Below are positions 1 to 6,138 of a stretch of 6,181 bases of DNA, piece after piece. Origin of the DNA: an uncultured Bacteroidota bacterium (GTDB lineage: Bacteria > Bacteroidota > Bacteroidia > Bacteroidales > P3). The stretch covers positions 1-6,181 of the forward strand of contig URCX01000120.1 in assembly GCA_900546465.1 (NCBI GenBank). Reading direction: 5' to 3'. Within the stretch, counting starts at the first letter, position 1. Each line of letters opens with the position of its first letter. Made by a program: the position numbers and the translations under genes. The notes under the pieces are model-generated. The model searched no databases and had not been told where the DNA came from. It was given only the letters and a program-made list of their open reading frames with translations.

Positions 1-452
1 CCGCCGGCTTTTCCGGAAACTCTATAAATTCTAATTGTTCTAGGACTTATATAAGCACTATGGCTTATAGTCTATCTATTAAATCCGGTCTTTTCTGACT
101 TTTCCGAAGTTCTTTTACCGCTTCATATTCTTTATAAATTTGCCATTCAATCGATTGTTTTGAAATTAGGAATTTTCAATATTACTAACTCCATAGTTTG
201 CGAAAGAATTGAGCAAGCCTTATCAGCGTGAGAATCGATAGTATTTAGAAAGCAATCAGTGATTTCCGCCTTTGAAATCTCGGAAACAAAGTTTTTTCAC
301 TATCTAAAACGATGTTTCTTCCTCCTCTGCATTCAAGTTCTGAGGAGAAAAATAATATGAATTATCCATTCTCCGACTTTTATGTCATTTGTGAAGAATG
401 AGTTTTGGTCAGAGAGAATGATAAGTGGACGTTTATGAGTATTGCGATTTGT
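1..452. other. Intergenic region with no supported gene
   Basis: This AT-rich stretch lies beyond the 3' end of cutC. Stops are dense in all frames, and the short ATG-initiated frames I translated (for example 29 codons from 312 on plus and 21 codons from 366 on minus) have no recognisable content. It contains a 7-bp hairpin (TATAAGC at 50-56 with GCTTATA at 63-69), a TAAATTTG box at 135-142 that resembles a Bacteroidota -7 element on the plus strand, a TTTCCG/CGGAAA inverted pair near 263-285, and CTCCTC/GAGGAG arms near 324-348. None is followed by a convincing T-run, so I cannot call a terminator for cutC here. A reading frame entering from the left edge could end within the first 35 bases, but there is too little to identify it. 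Confidence 0.6.
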
Positions 453-1208
453 TCAGTCTAATATATTGCGAAGAGAGAGGAGTTTTCGATGATCGGTTTG
501 GTTTATGGTATATTCTTTTGCGGTTTCTTCTCCTCCCATGGATATATCTGTTTTGCGATATTGCATTCGACTATCTGTTTTCGCCTTGCCGGAAAGGTGG
601 AAACTGCGTATTCCGATTTGCTTGAACAGTTCTGCATTATCGGAACTTATGCCGCTGCCTACCATTATATCTATTTGCTTCCCATATTCGGCTTGCAATT
701 TTTTTATGTTCTCTATTCCGCTCAAAGCTTTGTCGGCTCCGCCGGAGGTAAGCACTCTTGTACAACCGCATTCAATGATGTCTTCCATTGCCTTGAAGAT
801 GTCCTGTGTCATGTCTATTGCTCTGTGGAAGCATACTTCCATGTTGCCGGCTCTTTCCACAAGTTGTTTCGTTCTTTCTTTATCCACTTCTCCATAGGTG
901 GTCAATAGTCCGAATACAACGCCCGATACTCCGATTTGGCGGCAATAATCTATGTCGTTTTTCATGATTTCAAACTCTTCTTCGCTGTATAAGAAATCGC
1001 CTTCGCGTGGGCGTATCATCACAGCGGCAGGAATAGAAATATGTTCCTTGGTATAAAGTATCATTGCTGCCGAGGGTGTTGTTCCGCCGAGTTCCAAGGA
1101 GGCACAAAGTTCTATTCTGTCGGCTCTTCCTTTGATTGCTTCATGGCAGGAGGCTGCATTATCTACGCAAACCTCCATTACGTATTTATTGTTGTTTGAT
1201 GCGTTCAT
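453..1208 (-). CDS. cutC: CutC family protein (copper homeostasis protein CutC)
   Basis: This is a full-length CutC-family TIM-barrel protein of 251 residues, close to the usual 240-250, and probably cytoplasmic. Family motifs appear in order: ADRIELC at 29-35, GGTTPS at 41-46, MIRPREGDFLYS at 64-75, GVVFGLLT at 96-103, CFHRAID at 126-132, RVLTSGG at 151-157, HLSGK at 204-208 and a MQYR segment at 215-218. Family members are named for a proposed role in copper tolerance. In Escherichia coli that phenotype has been attributed to the small RNA MicL encoded at the cutC 3' end, so the biochemical role is unsettled. The ATG at 1208 overlaps the end of the GSCFA gene by 23 bases. An in-frame ATG at 1178 (MEVCVDN, 241 residues) starts 7 bases after that gene's stop and is a reasonable alternative. 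No separate promoter is evident, so co-transcription with the upstream gene is likely. Confidence 0.93.
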   Translation of the reverse strand: MNASNNNKYVMEVCVDNAASCHEAIKGRADRIELCASLELGGTTPSAAMILYTKEHISIPAAVMIRPREGDFLYSEEEFEIMKNDIDYCRQIGVSGVVFGLLTTYGEVDKERTKQLVERAGNMEVCFHRAIDMTQDIFKAMEDIIECGCTRVLTSGGADKALSGIENIKKLQAEYGKQIDIMVGSGISSDNAELFKQIGIRSFHLSGKAKTDSRMQYRKTDISMGGEETAKEYTINQTDHRKLLSLRNILD

Positions 1209-2130
1209 TTAATTCGAGTTTTAATTTTTCTGCTTTCTCCAAATGTTTTCTGTATTCTGCACTTTCGGGATTGAAAGGACGGTGATTCAACATTGCATTC
1301 AGGCGATTGAAGTCCTCACAAAGTCGAATGCTGTCTTTTGTAAAGAATGTTTGGCGGAATTTTTCCCAAATATATTCCACCGCAAGTTCGCTTGGATGCA
1401 GCAAATCGGCGGCATAGAATCTGTAATCCCTCAAATCGTCCATCATGATTTCGTATGAGGGGAAGTAAATAGAAGAAGTTTTGTGGCAAAAGTCCTCAAC
1501 GACGATATGAAGTATGGATTTGCTCAATGTATTATCTCTGTACCCTTCCTTCCAATGACGAATAGGGCTTATGGTAAGTATGAATTGCAAGTCGGGATTT
1601 ATCTTTTGACATAGTCCTAATGCGGAATAAAGGTATTGCAATGCTGTTTCTGTGCTGCATAATGAGCGTTCTATAAGTTTGGAATCCAGTTTATGACAAT
1701 TTGCAAGCACTCTGCCATCGGCTTTCAACTTGTAAATCCAAGCTGTTCCGAGAGTAAGAATTACAAAACGGGCTTGTCTTAAAAATTCATGGGAAGATGA
1801 CAAGCGGGAATTTATCATTTGCAGACATTGCAGCCTGTCTGTGGAGCGAAAATCTCCATGATGAGAATAAGACTTCCAGTATTCGCCTATCTTCACAAGC
1901 TCTTCCGCATGAAAAGCCTCATTTGCGGCAATCCTTTGCAGGCATTCGCAAATGGAAAGAGGGTTATACATTATGCCGAACGGGTTAATATCGGTCTCAA
2001 AACCCGAAAGCTTGAATTTATTGCCTATATTTTCAGTGAAACAAGAGCCTATGAACAGCACCTTGTCTTTATGAGAAATACTGACAGAGGCTTTTGAAGG
2101 CATTACCTCGGTGCGAAATTTCATGTTCAT
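1186..2130 (-). CDS. GSCFA domain-containing protein (SGNH-hydrolase-like)
   Basis: This 314-residue protein has the hallmarks of the GSCFA family, common in Bacteroidota and of unknown substrate. The signature at 28-32 reads GSCFT instead of GSCFA. It is followed by NPFGIMYNP at 49-57, HHGDFRS at 90-96, TLGTAWIY at 126-133, SPIRHWKEG at 188-196 and a conserved block at 222-258 containing FPSYEI, DDLRDYRFY and DLLHPS. By analogy with SGNH/GDSL esterases, Ser29 in GSC and Asp242-x-x-His245 are the likely catalytic residues; this is inference. I see no signal peptide, so it is probably cytoplasmic. The second ATG (2124, MKFRTEV) matches how many family members begin and may be the true start. 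The gene lies upstream of and overlaps cutC, which suggests translation from one mRNA. No acyl substrate can be proposed from the sequence. Confidence 0.9.
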   Translation of the reverse strand: MNMKFRTEVMPSKASVSISHKDKVLFIGSCFTENIGNKFKLSGFETDINPFGIMYNPLSICECLQRIAANEAFHAEELVKIGEYWKSYSHHGDFRSTDRLQCLQMINSRLSSSHEFLRQARFVILTLGTAWIYKLKADGRVLANCHKLDSKLIERSLCSTETALQYLYSALGLCQKINPDLQFILTISPIRHWKEGYRDNTLSKSILHIVVEDFCHKTSSIYFPSYEIMMDDLRDYRFYAADLLHPSELAVEYIWEKFRQTFFTKDSIRLCEDFNRLNAMLNHRPFNPESAEYRKHLEKAEKLKLELNERIKQQ

Positions 2131-2150
2131 TTCGTAATAGAAAATTCAAA

Positions 2151-2158
2151 CAATGATA
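2151..2158 (-). promoter_or_regulatory. Possible -7 element for the GSCFA-cutC unit
   Basis: The minus strand reads TATCATTG, one mismatch from TAnnTTTG, ending 20 bases upstream of the ATG at 2130. That spacing matches the clearer elements in this window. No TTTG-like -33 box is correctly spaced, so this is a weak call. A second imperfect match, TACCTTTT at 2233-2240, is less well placed because it abuts the T-tract of the upstream terminator. Confidence 0.3.
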
Positions 2159-2241
2159 CCGCAGATGATTTCTTTGTTTGCATTGAACAAATCTTTATGC
2201 GAACCAAGTATCTCGGCAAGCAATACGACTGAAAAAGGTAT

Positions 2242-2271
2242 AAAAAAAGCAGTCTCTTCATTGGGACTGCT
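2242..2271 (-). terminator. Rho-independent terminator of the small lipoprotein gene
   Basis: On the minus strand AGCAGTCCC pairs with GAGACTGCT around the loop AATGAA. This gives nine pairs, one of them a G-T wobble, followed at once by a run of T (2248 down to 2242). It begins 39 bases after the stop codon at 2311, so it should end the lipoprotein transcript and insulate the GSCFA gene. The plus strand lacks a comparable T-run directly after the stem. Confidence 0.88.
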
Positions 2272-2310
2272 GTTTCATTTGTTTTTCAACCGGCTTTTGC
2301 CTGAGCAAAA

Positions 2311-2466
2311 TTACATAGCAGGAGTTTCTGCTGCTGTTTCGGTTGCTGTTTCAGTTAGAACCTCTTGATCTTGAGTTTCTGTTGCTGTCTCAGTTGCTGT
2401 TTCAGTCTTTCCACCGCATGCTGCGAAGAATCCTGCTACTGCCAATACAAACAATACTTTTTTCAT
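2311..2466 (-). CDS. Small Thr/Glu/Ala-repeat lipoprotein, 51 residues
   Basis: The frame starts at the ATG at 2464-2466 and ends at TAA 2311-2313. The N-terminus is a lipoprotein signal: MKK, then the hydrophobic VLFVLAVAGFF, then AAC with Cys17 as the predicted lipidated residue. The -3 residue is Phe rather than the classical Leu, which Bacteroidota often tolerate. After CGGK the mature part is only about 31 residues of low complexity, built from TETA units (TETATETA, then a QDQEVL break, then TETATETA) and ending AETPAM. It is acidic and lacks aromatic residues beyond the signal. No enzymatic domain fits, and I do not recognise a named gene. The gene is real by several signs: a -7 element upstream, a strong terminator downstream, and codon-respecting 12-base repeats. 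It probably sits anchored in the envelope as a short, flexible, negatively charged tail. Its function is unknown. Confidence 0.82.
   Translation of the reverse strand: MKKVLFVLAVAGFFAACGGKTETATETATETQDQEVLTETATETAAETPAM
2342..2406 (-). repeat. In-frame 12-base tandem and dispersed repeats in the lipoprotein gene
   Basis: On the plus strand GTTGCTGTCTCA (2381-2392) is followed directly by GTTGCTGTTTCA (2393-2404). A third copy, GTTGCTGTTTCA, lies at 2342-2353. Each encodes one TETA-type unit on the minus strand, so gain or loss of a unit would change protein length without shifting frame. Confidence 0.8.
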
Positions 2467-2516
2467 CTCTGTAAATGTTTAATTGATTAGTTGATAATTC
2501 TTTTGTTTTAACGCTG

Positions 2517-2524
2517 CAAATGTA
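2517..2524 (-). promoter_or_regulatory. -7 promoter element (TACATTTG) of the small lipoprotein gene
   Basis: The minus strand reads TACATTTG followed by C, a full match to TAnnTTTG. It lies 50 bases before the ATG at 2466, implying an untranslated leader of roughly 40 bases. No TTTG -33 box occurs at 19-21 bases upstream. Instead two GACGAAA copies lie just upstream, which may indicate activator-assisted transcription. Confidence 0.65.
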
Positions 2525-2529
2525 CGACA

Positions 2530-2557
2530 TTTCGTCATACAGAATCCTTTTTTCGTC
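2530..2557 (-). promoter_or_regulatory. Paired GACGAAA direct repeats upstream of the lipoprotein promoter
   Basis: TTTCGTC on the plus strand occurs at 2530-2536 and 2551-2557, exactly 21 bases apart, about two helical turns. The inner copy also forms part of an ACGA-CATT-TCGT inverted repeat (2524-2535) that touches the -7 element. Position and phasing are those of a protein binding site, but two 7-base words in AT-rich DNA could be chance. Confidence 0.3.
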
Positions 2558-2612
2558 GATTTTTTTGTTGTTAAGATGGTAAGTGGTTGATTTACAAGGT
2601 GAAAATTTTCTT

Positions 2613-4595
2613 CTACTTCTCCATTTTTTTGTATAGAATATCGCATATTCGGTCTTTGAGAGAGGAAATTTTGTAATTTCGCTTCAAGTTTTCGAGTGCT
2701 TCATCGCATGTTTCGAGTGCTTCATCATACTTTTTCTTACGCATTTGTATTGTGATTTTGTCCTCCCAAGCCAAAGGCTCTGCTTTATATCTTGCTATGT
2801 AATCGTCTATCAGTTTCAGTTGTGCTTCGGAATTTTGTTTCTTTCCCTCTATCGACACCAACACTCTTACGGGAGAATAACACAAAGGCTTCATCGCAAT
2901 ACATCTTTCAGCCCAATATGCAGCACTGTCGGCTTTATCCATACTATTATAATAAGAAGCAAGACGGCATTCTCTGAGAGAATAATAAGGATTGGACTTA
3001 TCCGCAAGCAAAATATCTATTGCTTCCCGATATTTCTTCTCGCTGGCATATCTTTCTGCTATATTGACAGCCCGAGGGTGCGTGCTCTCGTCTATATTCG
3101 GAAATTTGGGAGTGCGTCTGTCCCATTGCTTGGCAGAAAGACCGATGCTCTTATTGCCGTTGTGTTGTAAAATCCTTTGCTTCTGCATTATGGAACTGTA
3201 ACAATGCGTTGTTTCCAAGAGAAAGACCGGCACAACTAAAACAATCAAACTTACAAAAAGAGGTTTCTTTATTTCGTTTGTCTGCATGCGGTTGAGCTTG
3301 ATATGATTGCTTATAAGAATTGCAATTCCTATTGCAAGGTATATCTGGCAGTCCGCTCTCTCCAAAGGAAAGTTGAATATGGCATCATTCATGTAAGTAA
3401 GGATAAGCCCTCCACCTGCCATGGCTCTCAATCTGTATATTTCGTTGGAACGAGAGTCGAACAGCTGTTTCAAGGTCATGATTGCGGCAGTCAGATACGT
3501 AAGAATATATAACAGCAAGCCGAAAACACCTAATTCGGAAAACATTTCAAGAAAATCATTATGTGCATGGTCGGAAACTATATAGTCATGCTTCTTTGCA
3601 CACTCCACTTTCATTATGGCAAGTTTGTGATTTCCCACACCGTAACCGCTTATCGGTTTTTGTTTTATTATTTCCGCCGTATTCTTCCATATCAACAACC
3701 TTCCCTTACTGTTTCCCTCTGCAATGGAACTGAAACGAGCTTCTACGCTATAGTTATTCTTTACATTTTTCTTTGCGTAATGATTGTAATTGTATTCTAT
3801 GAACGAATTGCCTGCAAAGAAGCCTGCAATGGCAAGGGCTATCGGCAGAGCGAAACGCAATAATTCTCTTTTGGATTTGTGTTTCACCGCAAAAGAATAA
3901 AGACCGTAGGCAGTCAATACGGCAAGTTGCATACCCAAACCGATAAAACAAGAACGTGTACTGAGAATTACAAGACAGAAAGCAATGAAGAAAATCAATG
4001 CAAAAGCATACCATTTGACAAAACCCTTATATCGGAGAAAAGCATAGTAGAGGAAAGGTAATTTGAACAGCAAAGCAACGGCAAAAATATTCTTATTGCC
4101 ATAGAAGCCATTTAGTTTCAAATTATTGCGTTGCGATATATGCACATCGAAAACATAATAGCATATAATACATGAAAGAATATTTATGGTGGCTATGACG
4201 ATTGTGCAGATGACAAGGCTTTTGAATGTTTTATTTTCCGAAAGCATGAAAACACAAGCGAGGATTGCAGACAGTAATACTACTATCCACCTGTTCCAAA
4301 CCGCCAAACCTTCCACCGGATTTATCGTCCATAGCATGCTTATCCCCATAAATGCCAATAAGGTCAACCAAGCAATCATCAGACGGCTTGAAAAAATCTG
4401 CCGTTTAATCGGATTGATTTTATATTTCAAGGTATAATTTATCAGAAACCCAAGTGCAGATATATCAAAAAGAGCAATGAGAAAATGTCTCAAAGATGTA
4501 CTGTCCAAAACGAGCAGAGGAGGAAACAACTGTATCAAGATAAGACAGCAGATGAATATTTTCGCTGCCAAAGAAAGTGTTTTGCGTCTTTGCAT
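2613..4595 (-). CDS. O-antigen ligase/polymerase family membrane protein with C-terminal TPR region
   Basis: This 660-residue inner-membrane protein has multiple hydrophobic segments from about residue 10 to 460. It carries the Wzy_C (O-antigen ligase/polymerase) signature in a large periplasmic loop: RFSSIAEGNSKGRLLIW at about 287-303, KPISGYGVGN at 313-322, then SDHAHNDFLEMFSELGVFG at 341-359 with the family's key His-Asn region. Such proteins transfer or polymerise undecaprenyl-linked glycans onto lipid A core, another glycan or protein. After a last hydrophobic segment near 445-462 comes a soluble part, about 512-640, with helical TPR-like pairs (YREAIDILL, ADSAAYWAERCIAMKP, YDEALETCDEALENL). 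I cannot separate ligase from polymerase or oligosaccharyltransferase. The start at 4595 is preferred over an in-frame ATG at 4709, which would overlap divergent rfbD and lie upstream of the -7 box at 4620-4627. No clear terminator follows it. Confidence 0.87.
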   Translation of the reverse strand: MQRRKTLSLAAKIFICCLILIQLFPPLLVLDSTSLRHFLIALFDISALGFLINYTLKYKINPIKRQIFSSRLMIAWLTLLAFMGISMLWTINPVEGLAVWNRWIVVLLSAILACVFMLSENKTFKSLVICTIVIATINILSCIICYYVFDVHISQRNNLKLNGFYGNKNIFAVALLFKLPFLYYAFLRYKGFVKWYAFALIFFIAFCLVILSTRSCFIGLGMQLAVLTAYGLYSFAVKHKSKRELLRFALPIALAIAGFFAGNSFIEYNYNHYAKKNVKNNYSVEARFSSIAEGNSKGRLLIWKNTAEIIKQKPISGYGVGNHKLAIMKVECAKKHDYIVSDHAHNDFLEMFSELGVFGLLLYILTYLTAAIMTLKQLFDSRSNEIYRLRAMAGGGLILTYMNDAIFNFPLERADCQIYLAIGIAILISNHIKLNRMQTNEIKKPLFVSLIVLVVPVFLLETTHCYSSIMQKQRILQHNGNKSIGLSAKQWDRRTPKFPNIDESTHPRAVNIAERYASEKKYREAIDILLADKSNPYYSLRECRLASYYNSMDKADSAAYWAERCIAMKPLCYSPVRVLVSIEGKKQNSEAQLKLIDDYIARYKAEPLAWEDKITIQMRKKKYDEALETCDEALENLKRNYKISSLKDRICDILYKKMEK

Positions 4596-4619
4596 CTGTT
4601 TTTCTATTTGATTGATTGG

Positions 4620-4627
4620 CAAAGGTA
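4620..4627 (-). promoter_or_regulatory. -7 promoter element (TACCTTTG) of the O-antigen ligase-like gene
   Basis: The minus strand reads TACCTTTG, a full match to TAnnTTTG, ending 24 bases before the ATG at 4595. Its position supports that start codon. No TTTG -33 box is visible at the expected spacing; that region falls on the divergent promoter's own -7 box. Confidence 0.65.
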
Positions 4628-4649
4628 CGAATATATTGAGGGATTTGCT

Positions 4650-4657
4650 TACCTTTG
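4650..4657 (+). promoter_or_regulatory. -7 promoter element (TACCTTTG) of rfbD
   Basis: TACCTTTG on the plus strand lies 17 bases before the rfbD ATG at 4675, a spacing that implies a very short leader. It is the exact inverse of the box at 4620-4627, with 22 bases between them. A conventional -33 box is not evident. Confidence 0.65.
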
Positions 4658-4674
4658 TCGAACAAATTTGAAAT

Positions 4675-5535
4675 ATGTTCAGTAAAAAAATACTTGTAAC
4701 CGGCTGCAATGGTCAGTTGGGTTTATCTTTGCAGAAATTATACGAGGCGTTCCCTTGTTATGAATTCAGGTTTACCGACAAGCATAACTTGGATATAACG
4801 GACGAGAAAGCATTACAAAACATTTTTGAAGCGGAAAGGTTTTACGCCGTCTTGCATTTCGCAGCTTATACGGCTGTGGACAAAGCCGAAAATGAACAAG
4901 AAATGTGTCGGGCAATCAATACGGACGCTACAAAAAACATTGCATGCTTATGCGAGAAATATTCGGTAAAACTCATCTTTATTTCAACGGATTTTGTCTT
5001 TGACGGAAGCCTATCCACACCATATCTGCCAACGGACAAAACCAATCCCTTATCCGTCTATGGCTTGACGAAAGAACAAGGTGAACAGGCAGTATTGACT
5101 TATTGCAATAAAAGTCTTGTCATTCGCACTTCTTGGCTTTATTCCGAGTTCGGAAACAATTTTGTCAAGACAATGCAGAAACTCGGAAAGGAAAGAGAGA
5201 ATTTGAATGTGGTTTTCGACCAAGTGGGAACTCCTTGCTATGCAGAAGATTTGGCAAAGGTGGTCTTACTTTGTCTTGAAAAGGATTTCAGTCGTCGCAT
5301 CCTTCATTTCAGCAACGAAGGCGTTTGTTCATGGTACGATTTTGCAAAGAAGATAATGACTTTATCCGACATAAATTGTAAAATTCGTCCAATCAGAAGT
5401 GCGGAATATCCCACTGACGCACTAAGACCGTCGTTCAGTGTATTGGATAAAGCAGACATAAAGCAGTTCCTGAATATTGAAATCCCATATTGGGAAGAAA
5501 GTTTGATAAAATGTATAAAGATATTGGGCAAATGA
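4675..5535 (+). CDS. rfbD: dTDP-4-dehydrorhamnose reductase
   Basis: This 286-residue protein fits the usual RmlD/RfbD length. It reduces dTDP-4-dehydro-L-rhamnose to dTDP-L-rhamnose with NAD(P)H, the last step of the precursor pathway for rhamnose-containing surface glycans, in the cytoplasm. Visible features are the Rossmann nucleotide-binding motif TGCNGQLG at 9-16, HFAAYTAVDKAE at 61-72, STDFVFDG at 104-111 (usually STDYVFDG), the catalytic YGLTK with Tyr129 and Lys133, RTSWLYSEFGNNFV at 151-164, FDQVGTPCYAEDLA at 181-194 and the C-terminal RPSFSVLDK at 251-259. Thr105, Tyr129 and Lys133 are the likely catalytic set for this short-chain dehydrogenase fold. The other pathway genes (rfbA, rfbB, rfbC) are not in this window. 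Its stop overlaps the start of the NlpC/P60 gene, so the two are very probably one operon, transcribed from the box at 4650-4657. Confidence 0.95.
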   Translation: MFSKKILVTGCNGQLGLSLQKLYEAFPCYEFRFTDKHNLDITDEKALQNIFEAERFYAVLHFAAYTAVDKAENEQEMCRAINTDATKNIACLCEKYSVKLIFISTDFVFDGSLSTPYLPTDKTNPLSVYGLTKEQGEQAVLTYCNKSLVIRTSWLYSEFGNNFVKTMQKLGKERENLNVVFDQVGTPCYAEDLAKVVLLCLEKDFSRRILHFSNEGVCSWYDFAKKIMTLSDINCKIRPIRSAEYPTDALRPSFSVLDKADIKQFLNIEIPYWEESLIKCIKILGK

Positions 5536-6089
5536 TGAAATCAAAGTACTTAAAACTATTGATGTTTACACTGCTTGCAGTGCTGGTTGCAAGTTGCAGT
5601 GTATCTAAAAACGGAAGCAGAGGCAGCTTGGCAGATAAAATAGAAAGAAACTACAATAAAAAGCCGCCCAAACCTCATACCCACCCCCGTAAACCCGCAA
5701 CCAAACCCAATAAAGGCAAGTTGATGAACTATTGCGAAGGCTGGTTAGGCACGCCTTACAGAGCCGGCGGCGAAACAAAGCAGGGAGTAGATTGTTCGGG
5801 CTTTGTCTCCAATGTATATAAAGACGTTTATGGAATAAAATTGCCGAGACGCTCACAAGACATGGAGAAAGCATGCAAAACAACCAAGTCATTAAGCAGT
5901 CTGAAAGAAGGAGATTTGGTATTCTTCAACAATAAAGCAGGAGGACAAACAAACCACGTCGGCATATTCTTGGACTCACAAAGATTCATACACGCCTCCT
6001 CCTCAAAAGGAGTAACAATAAGCCAATTCAACGAGAAATACTGGTCGGAAAGATTTCGTTGCGGCGGCATATATCCCGACAAGCATTAA
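5535..6089 (+). CDS. NlpC/P60 family lipoprotein, putative peptidoglycan endopeptidase
   Basis: This is a lipoprotein of 184 residues when read from the ATG at 5535. The adjacent ATG at 5532 adds one residue; the further in-frame ATG at 5490 is unlikely because it precedes the signal sequence and lies inside rfbD. The signal peptide MKSKYLKLLMFTLLAVLVASC ends in a good lipobox (VASC, Cys21). A basic, proline-rich linker at about 43-62 (KKPPKPHTHPRKP) leads to the NlpC/P60 domain, about 63-184: WLGTPYRAGG, then VDCSGFVSNVY with catalytic Cys87, GDLVFF, TNHVGIFL with His141, and FIHASSSKGV with His153. The Cys, His, His order and the 12-residue His-His spacing match E. coli Spr/MepS. Such enzymes usually cut peptide cross-links or stem peptides of peptidoglycan; specificity cannot be read here. 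The start overlaps the rfbD stop (ATGATGA), which indicates translational coupling. Confidence 0.92.
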   Translation: MKSKYLKLLMFTLLAVLVASCSVSKNGSRGSLADKIERNYNKKPPKPHTHPRKPATKPNKGKLMNYCEGWLGTPYRAGGETKQGVDCSGFVSNVYKDVYGIKLPRRSQDMEKACKTTKSLSSLKEGDLVFFNNKAGGQTNHVGIFLDSQRFIHASSSKGVTISQFNEKYWSERFRCGGIYPDKH

Positions 6090-6095
6090 ACGAAA

Positions 6096-6121
6096 CGCCG
6101 TTTTAGAAAATTAAAACGGCG
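6096..6121 (+). terminator. Perfect 10-bp hairpin after the NlpC/P60 gene, possible terminator
   Basis: CGCCGTTTTA (6096-6105) pairs perfectly with TAAAACGGCG (6112-6121) around the loop GAAAAT, starting 6 bases after the stop. The base right after the stem is not a T-run (GAAAGAATTTC), so it is not a textbook intrinsic terminator. It could still terminate with the T-rich repeats downstream, or protect the mRNA 3' end. Confidence 0.5.
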
Positions 6122-6138
6122 AAAGAATTTCTTGGAAG

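Noticed and set aside
1..33. C-terminal end of a gene entering from the left edge
   Set aside because: Two plus-strand frames stay open for only 8-10 codons from the edge before a stop, which is too short to tell from chance.
312..401. Short plus-strand frame of 29 codons from 312
   Set aside because: It has no recognisable content, promoter or terminator, and its length is expected by chance.
367..420. CATTCTC/GAGAATG inverted repeat as a cutC terminator
   Set aside because: The arms are 7 bp with a 40-base loop, and no T-run follows on the minus strand, so it cannot be called a terminator.
489..908. Long plus-strand open frames (up to 139 codons) opposite cutC
   Set aside because: They lie fully antisense to a gene with many conserved family motifs, are Cys/Phe/Ser-rich as expected of shadow frames, and have no promoter or recognisable domain.
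2311..2415. Bacteroidota O-glycosylation sites in the small lipoprotein
   Set aside because: The known motif is Asp followed by Ser/Thr and a small hydrophobic or Thr residue. The Thr residues here follow Glu, Ala or Leu, never Asp, so the motif is absent despite the Thr-rich tail.
2601..2610. GAAAATTTTC palindrome downstream of the O-antigen ligase-like gene as a terminator
   Set aside because: It is a short AT-rich palindrome with no possible loop and no T-run after it.
4596..4709. N-terminal extension of the O-antigen ligase-like protein to the ATG at 4709
   Set aside because: It would overlap the start of rfbD and lie upstream of the -7 box at 4620-4627. The signal-like hydrophobic segment begins after the internal ATG at 4595.
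5490..5534. Earlier start for the NlpC/P60 protein at 5490
   Set aside because: The first residues would place charged sequence before a complete lipoprotein signal peptide, deep inside rfbD. The ATGs at 5532 and 5535 give a normal signal.
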